Below are positions 35,904 to 44,215 of a stretch of 64,000 nt of DNA, in pieces. Source of the DNA: Gallibacter intestinalis (GTDB lineage: Bacteria > Bacillota > Clostridia > Peptostreptococcales > Anaerovoracaceae); assembly GCF_014982745.1 (NCBI RefSeq), contig NZ_JADCKA010000001.1, positions 1-64,000 on the forward strand. The letters run 5' to 3'. How positions within the stretch are numbered: the first letter of the stretch is position 1; every line of letters begins with the position of its first letter. Made by a program: the position numbers and the translations under genes. The notes beneath the pieces were generated by a model. That model did no database searches, had not been told where the DNA came from, and saw only the letters and a list, made by a program, of their open reading frames with translations.

Positions 35904-36671
35904 GTGTATGTATTGGGAATTGACATAGGATCCACCGCCTGCAAGGGCGTTGTAATGGACGAAAACAAGAATATAGTGGCATCGGCTGTAATCCCATCCG
36001 GTACGGGGACCAGCGGACCGCGTAAACTTGAAGCGGAACTTACAGCAGCCTGCGGTATAGAAAAATCGGAATTCAGTAAAATTGTAGCCACAGGTTACGG
36101 AAGACAGCAGTACGAGGGTGCAGATAAACAGCCTAGTGAACTTTCATGTCACACAAAGGGTGTCGTGTTCCTCATACCTGGCGTAAGAACCATAATAGAT
36201 ATTGGCGGCCAGGATGCCAAGGCGATTAAGCTAAACGCCAAAGGCAAGATGGACAACTTTGTTATGAATGATAAGTGCGCGGCTGGTACTGGCAGATTCC
36301 TTGACGTTATGGCCAAGGTGCTGGAAACCGAGATTTCAAATCTTGAGAAGCTGGACGCGGCAGCGGAAGATCCGGTGTCTATCAGCAATACATGCACAGT
36401 CTTCGCTGAATCTGAGGTCATATCCCACCTTTCGGCAAATGTCAGCAAGGAAGATATCGTTGCAGGCATTCATAATTCCGTTGCTAAAAGAGTGGCAAGC
36501 CTTGCCAAGAGGATCGGCATACAGGATGAGGTCGTAATGGTAGGCGGTGTGGCCAGAAACGGAGGCGTTGTAAGAGCTATGGGAGAAGCTCTCGGCAAAA
36601 AGGTGGTTGTGCCGCAGCAGGCGCAGCTTACAGGAGCCATAGGGGCGGCTTTAACGGCGCTAGAACTCTAA
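35904..36671 (+). CDS. 2-Hydroxyacyl-CoA dehydratase activator (HadI/FldI-like)
   Basis: The 255-residue ATPase of the BadF/BadG/HgdC family has the ASKHA phosphate loops GIDIGSTACKG and IDIGGQDAKAI. Cys125 (NDKCAAGTGRF) and Cys164 (SNTCTVFAESEV) bind the [4Fe-4S] cluster shared across the dimer. It fires single electrons into the dehydratase using ATP. The start is a GTG at 35904 after AAAGGAGA; the nearby ATG at 35908 is out of frame. Placing the activator last differs from the hadA-hadI-hadBC order of C. difficile. Confidence 0.93.
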   Translation: MYVLGIDIGSTACKGVVMDENKNIVASAVIPSGTGTSGPRKLEAELTAACGIEKSEFSKIVATGYGRQQYEGADKQPSELSCHTKGVVFLIPGVRTIIDIGGQDAKAIKLNAKGKMDNFVMNDKCAAGTGRFLDVMAKVLETEISNLEKLDAAAEDPVSISNTCTVFAESEVISHLSANVSKEDIVAGIHNSVAKRVASLAKRIGIQDEVVMVGGVARNGGVVRAMGEALGKKVVVPQQAQLTGAIGAALTALEL

Positions 36672-36674
36672 CCC

Positions 36675-36703
36675 GTTGACAATAAAATCGTAAATTGATA
36701 TTA
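36675..36703 (+). promoter_or_regulatory. Promoter-like sequence after the activator gene
   Basis: TTGACA (36675-36680), a 17-bp spacer and TATTAA lie between the activator stop and the bidirectional terminator. If active, it would make a short transcript of about 100 nt with no supported ORF. Confidence 0.3.
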
Positions 36704-36780
36704 AATATTTAATAGTTTCGAAATACACAGAGAAAACATAAGTCCTCTATAAATGTATAGACAACAAAACAAAAACAAAA

Positions 36781-36815
36781 CACGAAAAGAGCAGCCAGTG
36801 GCCGCTTTTTTCGTG
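36781..36815. terminator. Bidirectional terminator
   Basis: CACGAAAAGAGC pairs with GCTTTTTTCGTG around an inner GCC/GGC. It ends the dehydratase operon on the plus strand and the convergent ABC exporter on the minus strand. Confidence 0.85.
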
Positions 36816-36837
36816 CTTGATATTTGTAATGATTAAA

Positions 36838-38577
36838 CTATTCAAGACCTTCAAACTGCATATTGTAGTAATATGCGTAAAGTCCGTTCTTTTCCAAAAG
36901 GTCTTTGTGAGTACCTCTTTCCCTTATGCCCTCTTCGTCGATTACGATTATTTCATCGGCGTTTCGCACTGTGGAAAGACGATGAGCTATTGTAATTGTA
37001 GTTCTATCCTTGGCAAGCTCTTCGAGGCTCTTTTGGATATGTCTTTCGCTTTCGTTATCAAGGGCGCTGGTGGCTTCATCCAAGATAAGGATAGGAGGGT
37101 TTTTAAGGAATACCCTGGCTATGGATATTCTCTGCTTTTGACCTCCGGAAAGCCTTGTGCCTCGCTCTCCCACAAAGGTATCGTAGCCCTCAGGCAGCTG
37201 GCTTATAAAGTCGTGTATATTTGCTCTCTTGGCTGCTGCAATTATCTCATCCATGGAAGCGTTCGGACGGCCGTAGGCGATATTGTCTTTTATGGTGCCG
37301 TAGAACATATATACATCCTGCTGCACTATGCCTATATGATTTCGCAGGCTTTTAAGCTGCAGCGTGCGGATATCCTTGCCGTCGATGGTGATCTTGCCGC
37401 CGGTTACATCGTAAAATCTCGGAAGCAGAGAGCAGATGGTCGTCTTTCCGCCGCCGGAAGGTCCCACAAGGGCCACAGAGCGACCGGCAGGTATGTTAAA
37501 TGAGATGTTCTGAAGTACGGATTCCTCTTCTCCCTCGTAGCGGAAGGAAACATTCTCATAGCTTACATCTCCTCTGACATCTTCTAGAGGCTGCGCGTCC
37601 GGTGCATCCTGAATATCCGGTTCTGTATCCATAACCTCAAGGAAACGCTTAAAGCCTGACATTCCCTTTTGCATCATTTCCGTAAGCTCAACAAGTATCT
37701 GTATCGGGCTTATAAATATTCCGATGTAAAGGGCATACATGGCGAGATCCACTGCATCCATGTAACCCTTGGCAATCAGTACGCCGCCGAATACAAATGT
37801 CACGAAGTACATCATTCCCTGGAAGAAGGTGTTTGTACCCATAAATGTTCCCATGCATCTGTAGTTATCGTTTTTGGATCTTAAAAATCCATGGTTGCTG
37901 CGTTTGAATTTGCGGCGCTCCATATCTTCATTGGCAAAGGACTGCACCACACGAATACCTGCAAGGGTGTCTTGAAGAGAAACATTTACATCGCCGATTT
38001 TGCGACGGTTTTCCATAAATGTCTCCTGCATTCTTTTATTCTGGCTCAGGCTGAAAATGAACATAACGACAACGAGAACCAAAAGAGGAATGGCAAGCAT
38101 CCAGTTTATAAGGAAAAGGAACACAAAGGACCCTACTATTTTAATAATGGAAATAAACAGATTTTCCGGGCCGTGATGGGCAAATTCGGCTATGTCAAAA
38201 AGGTCTGACACAAGCTTACTCATCATCTGTCCGGAATTGTTTTTATCGTAGTAGGAAAATGACAGTTTTTCATAATGGTCGAAAAGCTGCTGACGCATAT
38301 CCCTTTCCATGTTGGCGCCCATCATATGTCCCTGGTAGCTTACATAGTATCTGCACAGGCCCTGTACCACATACATGATAAAAAGCCCAATTCCGATTGG
38401 GATGAGCATCTTAAGAATATATCCGCTATCGCCTGTAAAGAGAGTATTTGTAGATGTTCTGAGTATTTGAGGGTATGCCAAATCGATGATGCTTATTATT
38501 GTGGCACAAATCAAATCCAGAAAAAATACCGTCTTATATGGTTTATAAAATCCGATAAATCGTCTCATTGTATTCAT
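36838..38577 (-). CDS. ABC exporter, full-site half-transporter
   Basis: The 579-residue protein has a six-helix membrane domain and an ATPase domain with Walker A GPSGGGKTT, signature LSGGQKQR and Walker B ILILDEATSALD, all intact, so a homodimer is possible. It resembles MsbA/LmrA-type lipid or drug exporters. The start is ATG 38577 (MNTMRRFIG), with AAGGAG placed correctly; an in-frame extension to 38613 has no site. It is divergent from a MarR-MATE pair. Confidence 0.9.
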   Translation of the reverse strand: MNTMRRFIGFYKPYKTVFFLDLICATIISIIDLAYPQILRTSTNTLFTGDSGYILKMLIPIGIGLFIMYVVQGLCRYYVSYQGHMMGANMERDMRQQLFDHYEKLSFSYYDKNNSGQMMSKLVSDLFDIAEFAHHGPENLFISIIKIVGSFVFLFLINWMLAIPLLVLVVVMFIFSLSQNKRMQETFMENRRKIGDVNVSLQDTLAGIRVVQSFANEDMERRKFKRSNHGFLRSKNDNYRCMGTFMGTNTFFQGMMYFVTFVFGGVLIAKGYMDAVDLAMYALYIGIFISPIQILVELTEMMQKGMSGFKRFLEVMDTEPDIQDAPDAQPLEDVRGDVSYENVSFRYEGEEESVLQNISFNIPAGRSVALVGPSGGGKTTICSLLPRFYDVTGGKITIDGKDIRTLQLKSLRNHIGIVQQDVYMFYGTIKDNIAYGRPNASMDEIIAAAKRANIHDFISQLPEGYDTFVGERGTRLSGGQKQRISIARVFLKNPPILILDEATSALDNESERHIQKSLEELAKDRTTITIAHRLSTVRNADEIIVIDEEGIRERGTHKDLLEKNGLYAYYYNMQFEGLE

Positions 38578-38674
38578 TGGTATCGTCTCCTTACGTCCGT
38601 TAATATCAGTCATCTGGTTTTGTCAATTTCTTTAATTTCTATTGTACTACATAAATCCGGTCTTAATTTTCTGT

Positions 38675-38711
38675 AAAAACCGGACGGACCAATTTGATCC
38701 ATCCGGTTTTT
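38675..38711 (-). terminator. Terminator of the 26-residue ORF
   Basis: On the minus strand AAAAACCGGATGGA pairs with TCCGTCCGGTTTTT, ending in a T-run, just after the small ORF stop. Confidence 0.8.
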
Positions 38712-38716
38712 CACTG

Positions 38717-38797
38717 TTATTTTCTTTTATACCCCGTGAGCATGACCATAAACATGCAGAATATGGATGCCCAGGCCCAGAATCTATGCTGTTTCAT
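38717..38797 (-). CDS. Small hydrophobic protein, 26 residues
   Basis: The ORF begins MKQHRFWAWASIFCMF and ends GYKRK. AAAGGAG lies at proper spacing (38802-38808) and an intrinsic terminator follows the stop, so it has the parts of a real gene. The centre is hydrophobic and the tail is basic, suggesting a single short membrane helix. It is too short for most gene callers. Function unknown; its place between an ABC exporter and a MarR-MATE pair may mean shared control. Confidence 0.6.
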   Translation of the reverse strand: MKQHRFWAWASIFCMFMVMLTGYKRK

Positions 38798-38867
38798 GGA
38801 CGGCTCCTTTCTGTTAGTTAACCTTACCTAACCAAGTATATCACAAAGTTCGATTATGTCAAAAAAA

Positions 38868-38923
38868 TAGTTGACTAACCAACTAAAAAGTTGTATTCTA
38901 GTGAAGTTGGTTGACCAGTCAAC
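38868..38923 (+). promoter_or_regulatory. MarR-MATE promoter with two GTTG-N6-CAAC operators
   Basis: TTGACT (38871-38876) and TATTCT (38894-38899) are 17 bp apart. TAGTTG-N6-CAACTA (38868-38885) overlaps the -35, and GTTG-ACCAGT-CAAC (38910-38923) covers the likely start site. The palindromes have the same form as those at 5255-5315 in front of the other MarR operon. Confidence 0.75.
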
Positions 38924-38948
38924 AAATTTTTAACATGGAGGAAATAAA

Positions 38949-39419
38949 ATGACGGCTAATAATTACAGCTCGCTTTTAAAATATATATCGATGATGAAGC
39001 GTGATACCAATAGGTATTTTCAGCTGAAACTAAAAAAGTTCAATTTGGGCGGAGGACAGCAGTTCTTTCTCTTGAGAATTGCAGAAAATCCGGGAATATC
39101 CATGTACGATTTGGCTCGAACCGGAGCCTTTGATAAAGCTACGGTGACAAAGGCAGTAAATAAGCTTCTCGCAGAAGGCTATATTACCCAGGAAACCGAT
39201 GCCAAGGATAGAAGGCTAAAGCGCTTAAAAACAACGGACAAAGCAAAGGAAGTAATAGATTATGTCTATGAAATCCGAGATAAATGGATTAGTCAAATGA
39301 TGGACAACTTTTCGGAAGAAGAGGCGATGACCATTTACAAAGGTTTGGAGAAAATGGCGGAGCACACAGGCGCTGCCATATGCAAGATGAATGAGGAAGA
39401 AAAGAAAGGAGAGCAATAG
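38949..39419 (+). CDS. MarR-family regulator of the MATE pump
   Basis: The 156-residue winged-helix protein has ISMYDLARTGAFDKATVTKAV as recognition region and a DAKDRRLKRLKTTDKA wing. It precedes the MATE gene by 1 bp. AGGAGG is at good spacing. The operators around its promoter suggest autoregulation relieved by a pump substrate. Confidence 0.9.
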   Translation: MTANNYSSLLKYISMMKRDTNRYFQLKLKKFNLGGGQQFFLLRIAENPGISMYDLARTGAFDKATVTKAVNKLLAEGYITQETDAKDRRLKRLKTTDKAKEVIDYVYEIRDKWISQMMDNFSEEEAMTIYKGLEKMAEHTGAAICKMNEEEKKGEQ

Positions 39420-39420
39420 T

Positions 39421-40836
39421 ATGGAAAGAGAAAGAAATCCGCTAGGGTATAAGCCGATAAAAAGCCTGCTTATAAGCTTTTCTATACCGGCAATTATCGG
39501 CTGTCTGATAAACTCAGTGTACAACATTGTTGACCAGATATTTATAGGTCAGGGTGTGGGCTATCTTGGTAACGCTGCTACAACTGTTGCTTTCCCGATA
39601 ATGACCATATTGCTGGCCTTTGCAACTCTTATAGGCGCCGGCGCCAGTGCCTATGCGGCCATAAGACTGGGAGAAAGAAGGGAAGAGGAAGCTGTCAGAA
39701 CTCTTAACAACGCTTTCTCCGTAACTGCCGTGGTTGGTATAGTAATCATGGTTGTTGGACTTATATTTCTTGAAGATTATCTGCCGTTTTTCGGTGCCAC
39801 TGAAAAGATAATGCCATATGCCAAGGACTATACGGGCATTGTGCTTTTGGGAACTCCTTTTAACCTGCTGAGCATAGTCCTTTCCAATATGGCGAGAACC
39901 GACGGACATCCGAGACTTTCCATGTACGGAGTTCTTATAGGTGCGATTTTAAACACCATACTGGACCCGATATATATCTTTGTATTCGGATGGGGAGTTA
40001 AAGGTGCTGCCATAGCGACGATAACATCCCAATTTATATCCTTCCTGGTGCTTACAATTTACTTTGTGAGGAAGAATAAAAACCCTCTCCATATGAGGCT
40101 TAAGAAAAAATATATGATGCCTAACCCAAGAAGGGTCAAGAGATTCCTGACATTGGGAATCTCTTCAGGTATAACTCAGTCTGTGGCATGTATCATGCAG
40201 GTGGTTATGAACAATTCGCTGGTATTTTACGGCGACAGATCGGAAATCGGAGGAGATGCAGCTCTTTCGGCCATGGGTGTAGTTATGAAAATAGCCATGA
40301 TTATGGCGGCCTTCGGTATAGGTATCGGTATAGGAGCTCAGCCTATACTGGGCTTTAACAGAGGTGCAAGACAGTTTAAGAGACTGCGCAAGACATACAA
40401 GATGGCTGCAGCTTCGGCCACATTGTCGATATTTGTATTTTGGATAGTTTGCCAGTTGTTTCCGGAACAGATTATCTCAATATTTGGCAACGACAATGCA
40501 GCATTTTCGGATTTTGCCGTTAAATGTCTGAGAATATATCTGTTTACGATATTCTTTGCAGGATTTCAGATTGTATCCACAAATTATTTCCAGGCTACTG
40601 GACAGCCCCTTAAGGCTTCGATACTTTCCATGCTGCGTCAGCTGCTGCTTTTAATACCGCTGATTTTAATCCTGCCAAGATTCTTTGGCTTGAACGGTAT
40701 ACTCTTTGCAGCTCCGGTGGCGGATACACTTTCAGCAGTGATAGTTGCATTCTTTATTGTGCCAGAAATGAAAAAGCTCAATAGACTCATTACACAGGAG
40801 GAAGCAGCCGGCGAGGATGCCCAGGATGTAGGATGA
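39421..40836 (+). CDS. MATE-family multidrug efflux transporter
   Basis: The 471-residue protein has about twelve membrane segments in two homologous halves. It begins NPLGYKPIKSLLISFSIPAIIG and includes the QPILGFNRGA and YFQATGQPLKA family segments. MATE pumps exchange cationic compounds for Na+ or H+. ATG 39421 follows AAAGGAGA located inside the marR end; the in-frame extension to 39391 is rejected. Confidence 0.92.
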   Translation: MERERNPLGYKPIKSLLISFSIPAIIGCLINSVYNIVDQIFIGQGVGYLGNAATTVAFPIMTILLAFATLIGAGASAYAAIRLGERREEEAVRTLNNAFSVTAVVGIVIMVVGLIFLEDYLPFFGATEKIMPYAKDYTGIVLLGTPFNLLSIVLSNMARTDGHPRLSMYGVLIGAILNTILDPIYIFVFGWGVKGAAIATITSQFISFLVLTIYFVRKNKNPLHMRLKKKYMMPNPRRVKRFLTLGISSGITQSVACIMQVVMNNSLVFYGDRSEIGGDAALSAMGVVMKIAMIMAAFGIGIGIGAQPILGFNRGARQFKRLRKTYKMAAASATLSIFVFWIVCQLFPEQIISIFGNDNAAFSDFAVKCLRIYLFTIFFAGFQIVSTNYFQATGQPLKASILSMLRQLLLLIPLILILPRFFGLNGILFAAPVADTLSAVIVAFFIVPEMKKLNRLITQEEAAGEDAQDVG

Positions 40837-40852
40837 TAAGCCTTCCGCACCC

Positions 40853-40905
40853 TTGACATGGGAAATGGATAAAGGCATAATCGGATATATACCGATATAG
40901 GTATA
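40853..40905 (+). promoter_or_regulatory. csoR promoter and CsoR box
   Basis: TTGACA (40853-40858), a 17-bp spacer and CATAAT (40876-40881) form the promoter. ATACC-GATATA-GGTAT (40889-40904) just downstream is the same palindrome as at the ATPase promoter. Confidence 0.75.
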
Positions 40906-40928
40906 TTGATCGGTTAAGGAGGAAAGAT

Positions 40929-41204
40929 ATGAGACAATGTATGGATACGCCTAATCTTCATAGAAGATTTCATAAGATAATAGGACAGGTGCAGGCTTTG
41001 GACAGAATGATAGAGGAAGATGTACCCTGTGAAGATATTTTGGCTTTGATAAATGCAGCTAAATCCGCACTGCACAAGGCAGGACAAGTTGTTTTGGAAG
41101 GTCATATCAAGCATTGTGTAAGGGATGGTATTGAACATGGAGATGTTGATAAGACAATAGAACAATTCACCACTGCAGTGGAAAGATTTGCAAATATGAA
41201 ATAA
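40929..41204 (+). CDS. csoR: CsoR-family copper-sensing repressor
   Basis: The 91-residue all-helical repressor has the Cu(I) ligand set: a Cys in VPCEDIL and His plus Cys in LEGHIKHCV, matching the C-H-C of CsoR rather than the formaldehyde or persulfide branches. Apo-CsoR represses and Cu(I) releases it. It is followed by its own terminator (41224-41255) and then the P-type ATPase, each with a matching operator. Confidence 0.88.
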   Translation: MRQCMDTPNLHRRFHKIIGQVQALDRMIEEDVPCEDILALINAAKSALHKAGQVVLEGHIKHCVRDGIEHGDVDKTIEQFTTAVERFANMK

Positions 41205-41223
41205 AATATGGCAATCATAAAAG

Positions 41224-41255
41224 ATAACGGGCTTCGTGAGAGCCTGTTATTTTTT
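41224..41255 (+). terminator. Terminator of csoR
   Basis: ATAACGGGCT pairs with AGCCTGTTAT around a 7-nt loop, followed by TTTTT. Confidence 0.85.
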
Positions 41256-41260
41256 GTACA

Positions 41261-41289
41261 TTGACAACCAATACCCCTATAGGTATAAT
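41261..41289 (+). promoter_or_regulatory. ATPase promoter with CsoR box in the spacer
   Basis: TTGACA (41261-41266) and TATAAT (41284-41289) are exactly 17 bp apart. ATACC-CCTATA-GGTAT (41271-41286) fills the spacer, an ideal repressor position. Confidence 0.85.
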
Positions 41290-41350
41290 AAACATATAAG
41301 TTAGTCGAAACTAATACAATTAAAATGTTGTTGCAGAGAGGTAATGGGAT

Positions 41351-43213
41351 ATGATAGAGAAAGTTGAAACCCTGTTGGAATGGGGAGGCACGAAAAAAGA
41401 TGTAACCTTCCTTGTTATTTCAGGTATAGCACTTCTTTTAAGTATATTTGATGTGGTGGACCTTCCTTTTGATATAGCATGGGTAGCCATAATCTTATGC
41501 GGCCTGCCTATTATAGCGGAAGCTGTAATAGGTCTTATAACCGCCTTTGATATAAAGGCCGATGTTCTTGTTTCTATCGCCCTTATAGCTTCTGTAATAA
41601 TCGGAGAGGACTTTGCTGCAGGGGAAGTCGCTTTTATCATGCAAATAGGAGGACTTTTGGAGGAGCTTACCGTTGCGAGGGCAAGAGCGGGCATAGAAAA
41701 ACTTGTGCATCTGACACCTCGTACCGCAAGGCGTGTTACGAATAGTGGCGAAGAAATCATACCGGCAGAGGAAGTGATGGCAGGAGATATTTTAAGAGTC
41801 CTTCCAGGAGAAACCATAGCCGTGGATGGAAGCATAATTTCCGGAAAAACCTCCGTGGACCAGGCGGTAATGACAGGAGAATCCTTGCCGGTTGATAAGG
41901 AAGAAGGAGATGAAGTTTTTTCGGGAACTGTAAACAGATTTGGCTCCTTTGATATGAAAGCAGAAAAAGTCGGAGAGGACAGTTCTATTCAGAGAATGAT
42001 AAGACTTGTTCAATCCGCCGATGCGGGGAAGGCAAAAATCGTCAATTTGGCGGACAGATGGGCCACATGGATTGTGGTGATAGCTCTAAGCTCTGCTGTT
42101 ATAACATGGGCGGTGACTGGAGAAATTATCAGAGCTGTGACAATATTGGTTGTATTTTGCCCGTGTGCCTTAGTTTTGGCAACGCCGACGGCGATAATGG
42201 CCGCTATTGGTAACGGTACAAAACACGGTTTTCTCGTAAAGGAAGGGGATGCCCTGGAGAGGCTTGCATCTGTATCATATATAACCTTTGATAAAACAGG
42301 AACGCTGACTTACGGACAACCTAAGGTGACTATGGTAAAAAGCTATCTGACTGGCATATCGGATGATGACATCCATGCTCTGACCGCTGCTGCGGAAAAA
42401 AGATCAGAGCACCCTTTGGGTAAGGCTGTAGTGGAAGGATATAAGTGTGATGTACCTAAAGCTGAAAACTTTGAGATGATTCCGGGCAGAGGTGTTAAGG
42501 CAGATGTTTCAGGTTACAGTATCATAGCAGGTAATGAGGAATTTATGGCTGAAGAAGGCATAAATCTGTCTATGGATATGATAACTGATGCAGATAAAGC
42601 AAAGGAAGAAGGCTGCAGCATTATATTCGTCGGTGTTGACGGTAATGCAGCAGGCATTGTCGCTCTTTCCGACACTTTAAGAGAAGATGCAGCAACTACC
42701 ATAAAAGAAATAGAAAAAGCCGGAGTAAACCCTGTACTTCTTACGGGAGATCATAAAATGGCTGCCAATGTGATAGCAGCTCAGGCGGGAATCGGGGAAG
42801 TACATTTTGACTGCACTCCAGAGGACAAGCTTGGTTTTATAGAAGAACATCAACAAAGCAAACGGCAAGTGTGTATGATTGGCGACGGTATCAACGATGC
42901 ACCTGCTCTCAGAAAAGCCTTTGTGGGTATAGCCATGGGAGGTGTAGGCAGTGATATTGCCGTAGATGCTGCAGATATAGCTCTGGTAAATGATGAAATA
43001 AGAGAACTTCCGCACCTTTTAAGACTGGCTAAAAGGATGATGATTACAATAAAATGCAATCTCACCTTTTCAATGCTACTTAACTTTGTTGCAATTATAC
43101 TGGCCATAACCGGAATACTTAATCCAGTGGTCGGTGCTCTGGTGCATAACGCAGGCTCGGTCTTTGTAATAATAAATTCGGCATTGCTCCTTAAATGGAA
43201 GTATAATAAATAG
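41351..43213 (+). CDS. Heavy-metal P1B-type ATPase
   Basis: The 620-residue pump has the membrane CPC motif (VVFCPCALVLATPTA), phosphorylation site DKTGTLTYG, the HP motif SEHPLGKAV and the hinge GDGINDAPAL. It has no N-terminal metal-binding domain. The last membrane helix has HNAGSVFVIINSALLL instead of the MxxSS signature of CopA-type Cu(I) pumps. The CsoR gene and box argue for copper, while the C-terminal helix resembles other P1B groups, so the metal is left open. Confidence 0.9.
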   Translation: MIEKVETLLEWGGTKKDVTFLVISGIALLLSIFDVVDLPFDIAWVAIILCGLPIIAEAVIGLITAFDIKADVLVSIALIASVIIGEDFAAGEVAFIMQIGGLLEELTVARARAGIEKLVHLTPRTARRVTNSGEEIIPAEEVMAGDILRVLPGETIAVDGSIISGKTSVDQAVMTGESLPVDKEEGDEVFSGTVNRFGSFDMKAEKVGEDSSIQRMIRLVQSADAGKAKIVNLADRWATWIVVIALSSAVITWAVTGEIIRAVTILVVFCPCALVLATPTAIMAAIGNGTKHGFLVKEGDALERLASVSYITFDKTGTLTYGQPKVTMVKSYLTGISDDDIHALTAAAEKRSEHPLGKAVVEGYKCDVPKAENFEMIPGRGVKADVSGYSIIAGNEEFMAEEGINLSMDMITDADKAKEEGCSIIFVGVDGNAAGIVALSDTLREDAATTIKEIEKAGVNPVLLTGDHKMAANVIAAQAGIGEVHFDCTPEDKLGFIEEHQQSKRQVCMIGDGINDAPALRKAFVGIAMGGVGSDIAVDAADIALVNDEIRELPHLLRLAKRMMITIKCNLTFSMLLNFVAIILAITGILNPVVGALVHNAGSVFVIINSALLLKWKYNK

Positions 43214-43224
43214 CCTAATTCAAA

Positions 43225-43254
43225 AAAACAGCAGCTTTAAATGGCTGCTGTTTT
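43225..43254. terminator. Bidirectional terminator
   Basis: AAAACAGCAGC pairs with GCTGCTGTTTT. It lies between the ATPase (plus) and the SUF scaffold gene (minus). Confidence 0.85.
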
Positions 43255-43276
43255 GCTGTTCATTAAATATTAGATT

Positions 43277-44215
43277 TTACATCTGATATCCTGTCAGGAA
43301 GCCTTCGATAATTTTTGCTTCCGCTTCTTCTTCTGTAAGACCCAGGGTACGGAGCTTTATAATCTGCTCACCGGCGATTTTACCGATGGCCGCTTCGTGA
43401 ATCAGTGAGGCGTCAATGTCGCCAGCAAACAGTTCAGGAGAAGCGTTTACCTTGCCGTTGCCCATGAGTATGGCGTCACATTCTGAGTGACCTGTGCATC
43501 TTGTGTTGCCCTTGATCACGGAATGGTAGTTCTGATAAGACTCATCCTTTGCCACGGAACGGGAAACCAAATCAACTGTGGAATCAGGTTCCTGCATATC
43601 CACATGGAATTCTGTTTCAGCAGTCTGCTCATGCTCTGTGAGAATGCTTTCGTGTATTATCAGCTTTGCACCTTTCTTAAGCTCTGCGTTAGTTCTTCTT
43701 ATGGTTTTATCAACGCCGCCAATCTGGATTGTATCCATCTGCATAACTGCGTTTTCCTCAAGGAAAACATCGGTAACAGGGTCTATAATCTTTTTGCCGT
43801 CAGTTTCGCCAGAGCCCACATGTTTTTCTTCGTAGCGAACCTTTGCACCCTTGGCAAGGAAGAAACGATGAATACCGTTGTGGCGAGCATCTTCGTGGTC
43901 GTCGTTGTGGACACCGCAGCCTGCTACGATTGTAACATCAGCATCTTCTCCGATGTAAAAGTCGTTGTGAACTATATCGTCCATGTTACCGTGGGTAACG
44001 CAGGCAGGAATGTAAATATTTTCACCCTTTGTACCTGGCTCAACTTTGATTTCAAGTCCGCCGCCACCTGGAATAGGCTTAAGGCTTACATTTTTTGTGC
44101 TCTGTGTGCCGGCACATCCGCCGTCCTCACGAATATAGTATGAACTGTTCCACATTTCCTTATAATCGGAAATCATGTGCAGGAATTTTTCTGTAATGGA
44201 ATTCATTTTACACAT
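43277..44215 (-). CDS. SufB/SufD-like Fe-S scaffold of a minimal SUF system (SmsB type)
   Basis: The 312-residue protein has the right-handed beta-helix core of SufB/SufD (HVGSGETDGKKIIDPVTDVFL, then SRSVAKDESYQNYHSVIKG) and a C-terminal EEAEAKIIEGFL helix. It is much shorter than SufB (about 470) or SufD (about 430). With only SufC beside it and no SufS, SufU or second scaffold, it fits the two-component SUF-like minimal system (SMS) described for anaerobes and archaea. It overlaps sufC by 8 bp. Confidence 0.88.
   Translation of the reverse strand: MCKMNSITEKFLHMISDYKEMWNSSYYIREDGGCAGTQSTKNVSLKPIPGGGGLEIKVEPGTKGENIYIPACVTHGNMDDIVHNDFYIGEDADVTIVAGCGVHNDDHEDARHNGIHRFFLAKGAKVRYEEKHVGSGETDGKKIIDPVTDVFLEENAVMQMDTIQIGGVDKTIRRTNAELKKGAKLIIHESILTEHEQTAETEFHVDMQEPDSTVDLVSRSVAKDESYQNYHSVIKGNTRCTGHSECDAILMGNGKVNASPELFAGDIDASLIHEAAIGKIAGEQIIKLRTLGLTEEEAEAKIIEGFLTGYQM

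Noticed and set aside
36817-37503. Plus-strand open frame of 228 codons opposite the ABC exporter
   Set aside because: Antisense to the ATPase domain; no ribosome site, and a terminator lies just before it.
43487-44143. Plus-strand open frame of 218 codons opposite the SUF scaffold
   Set aside because: Cys/Phe/Val-rich reverse-frame composition and complete overlap with a recognised gene.
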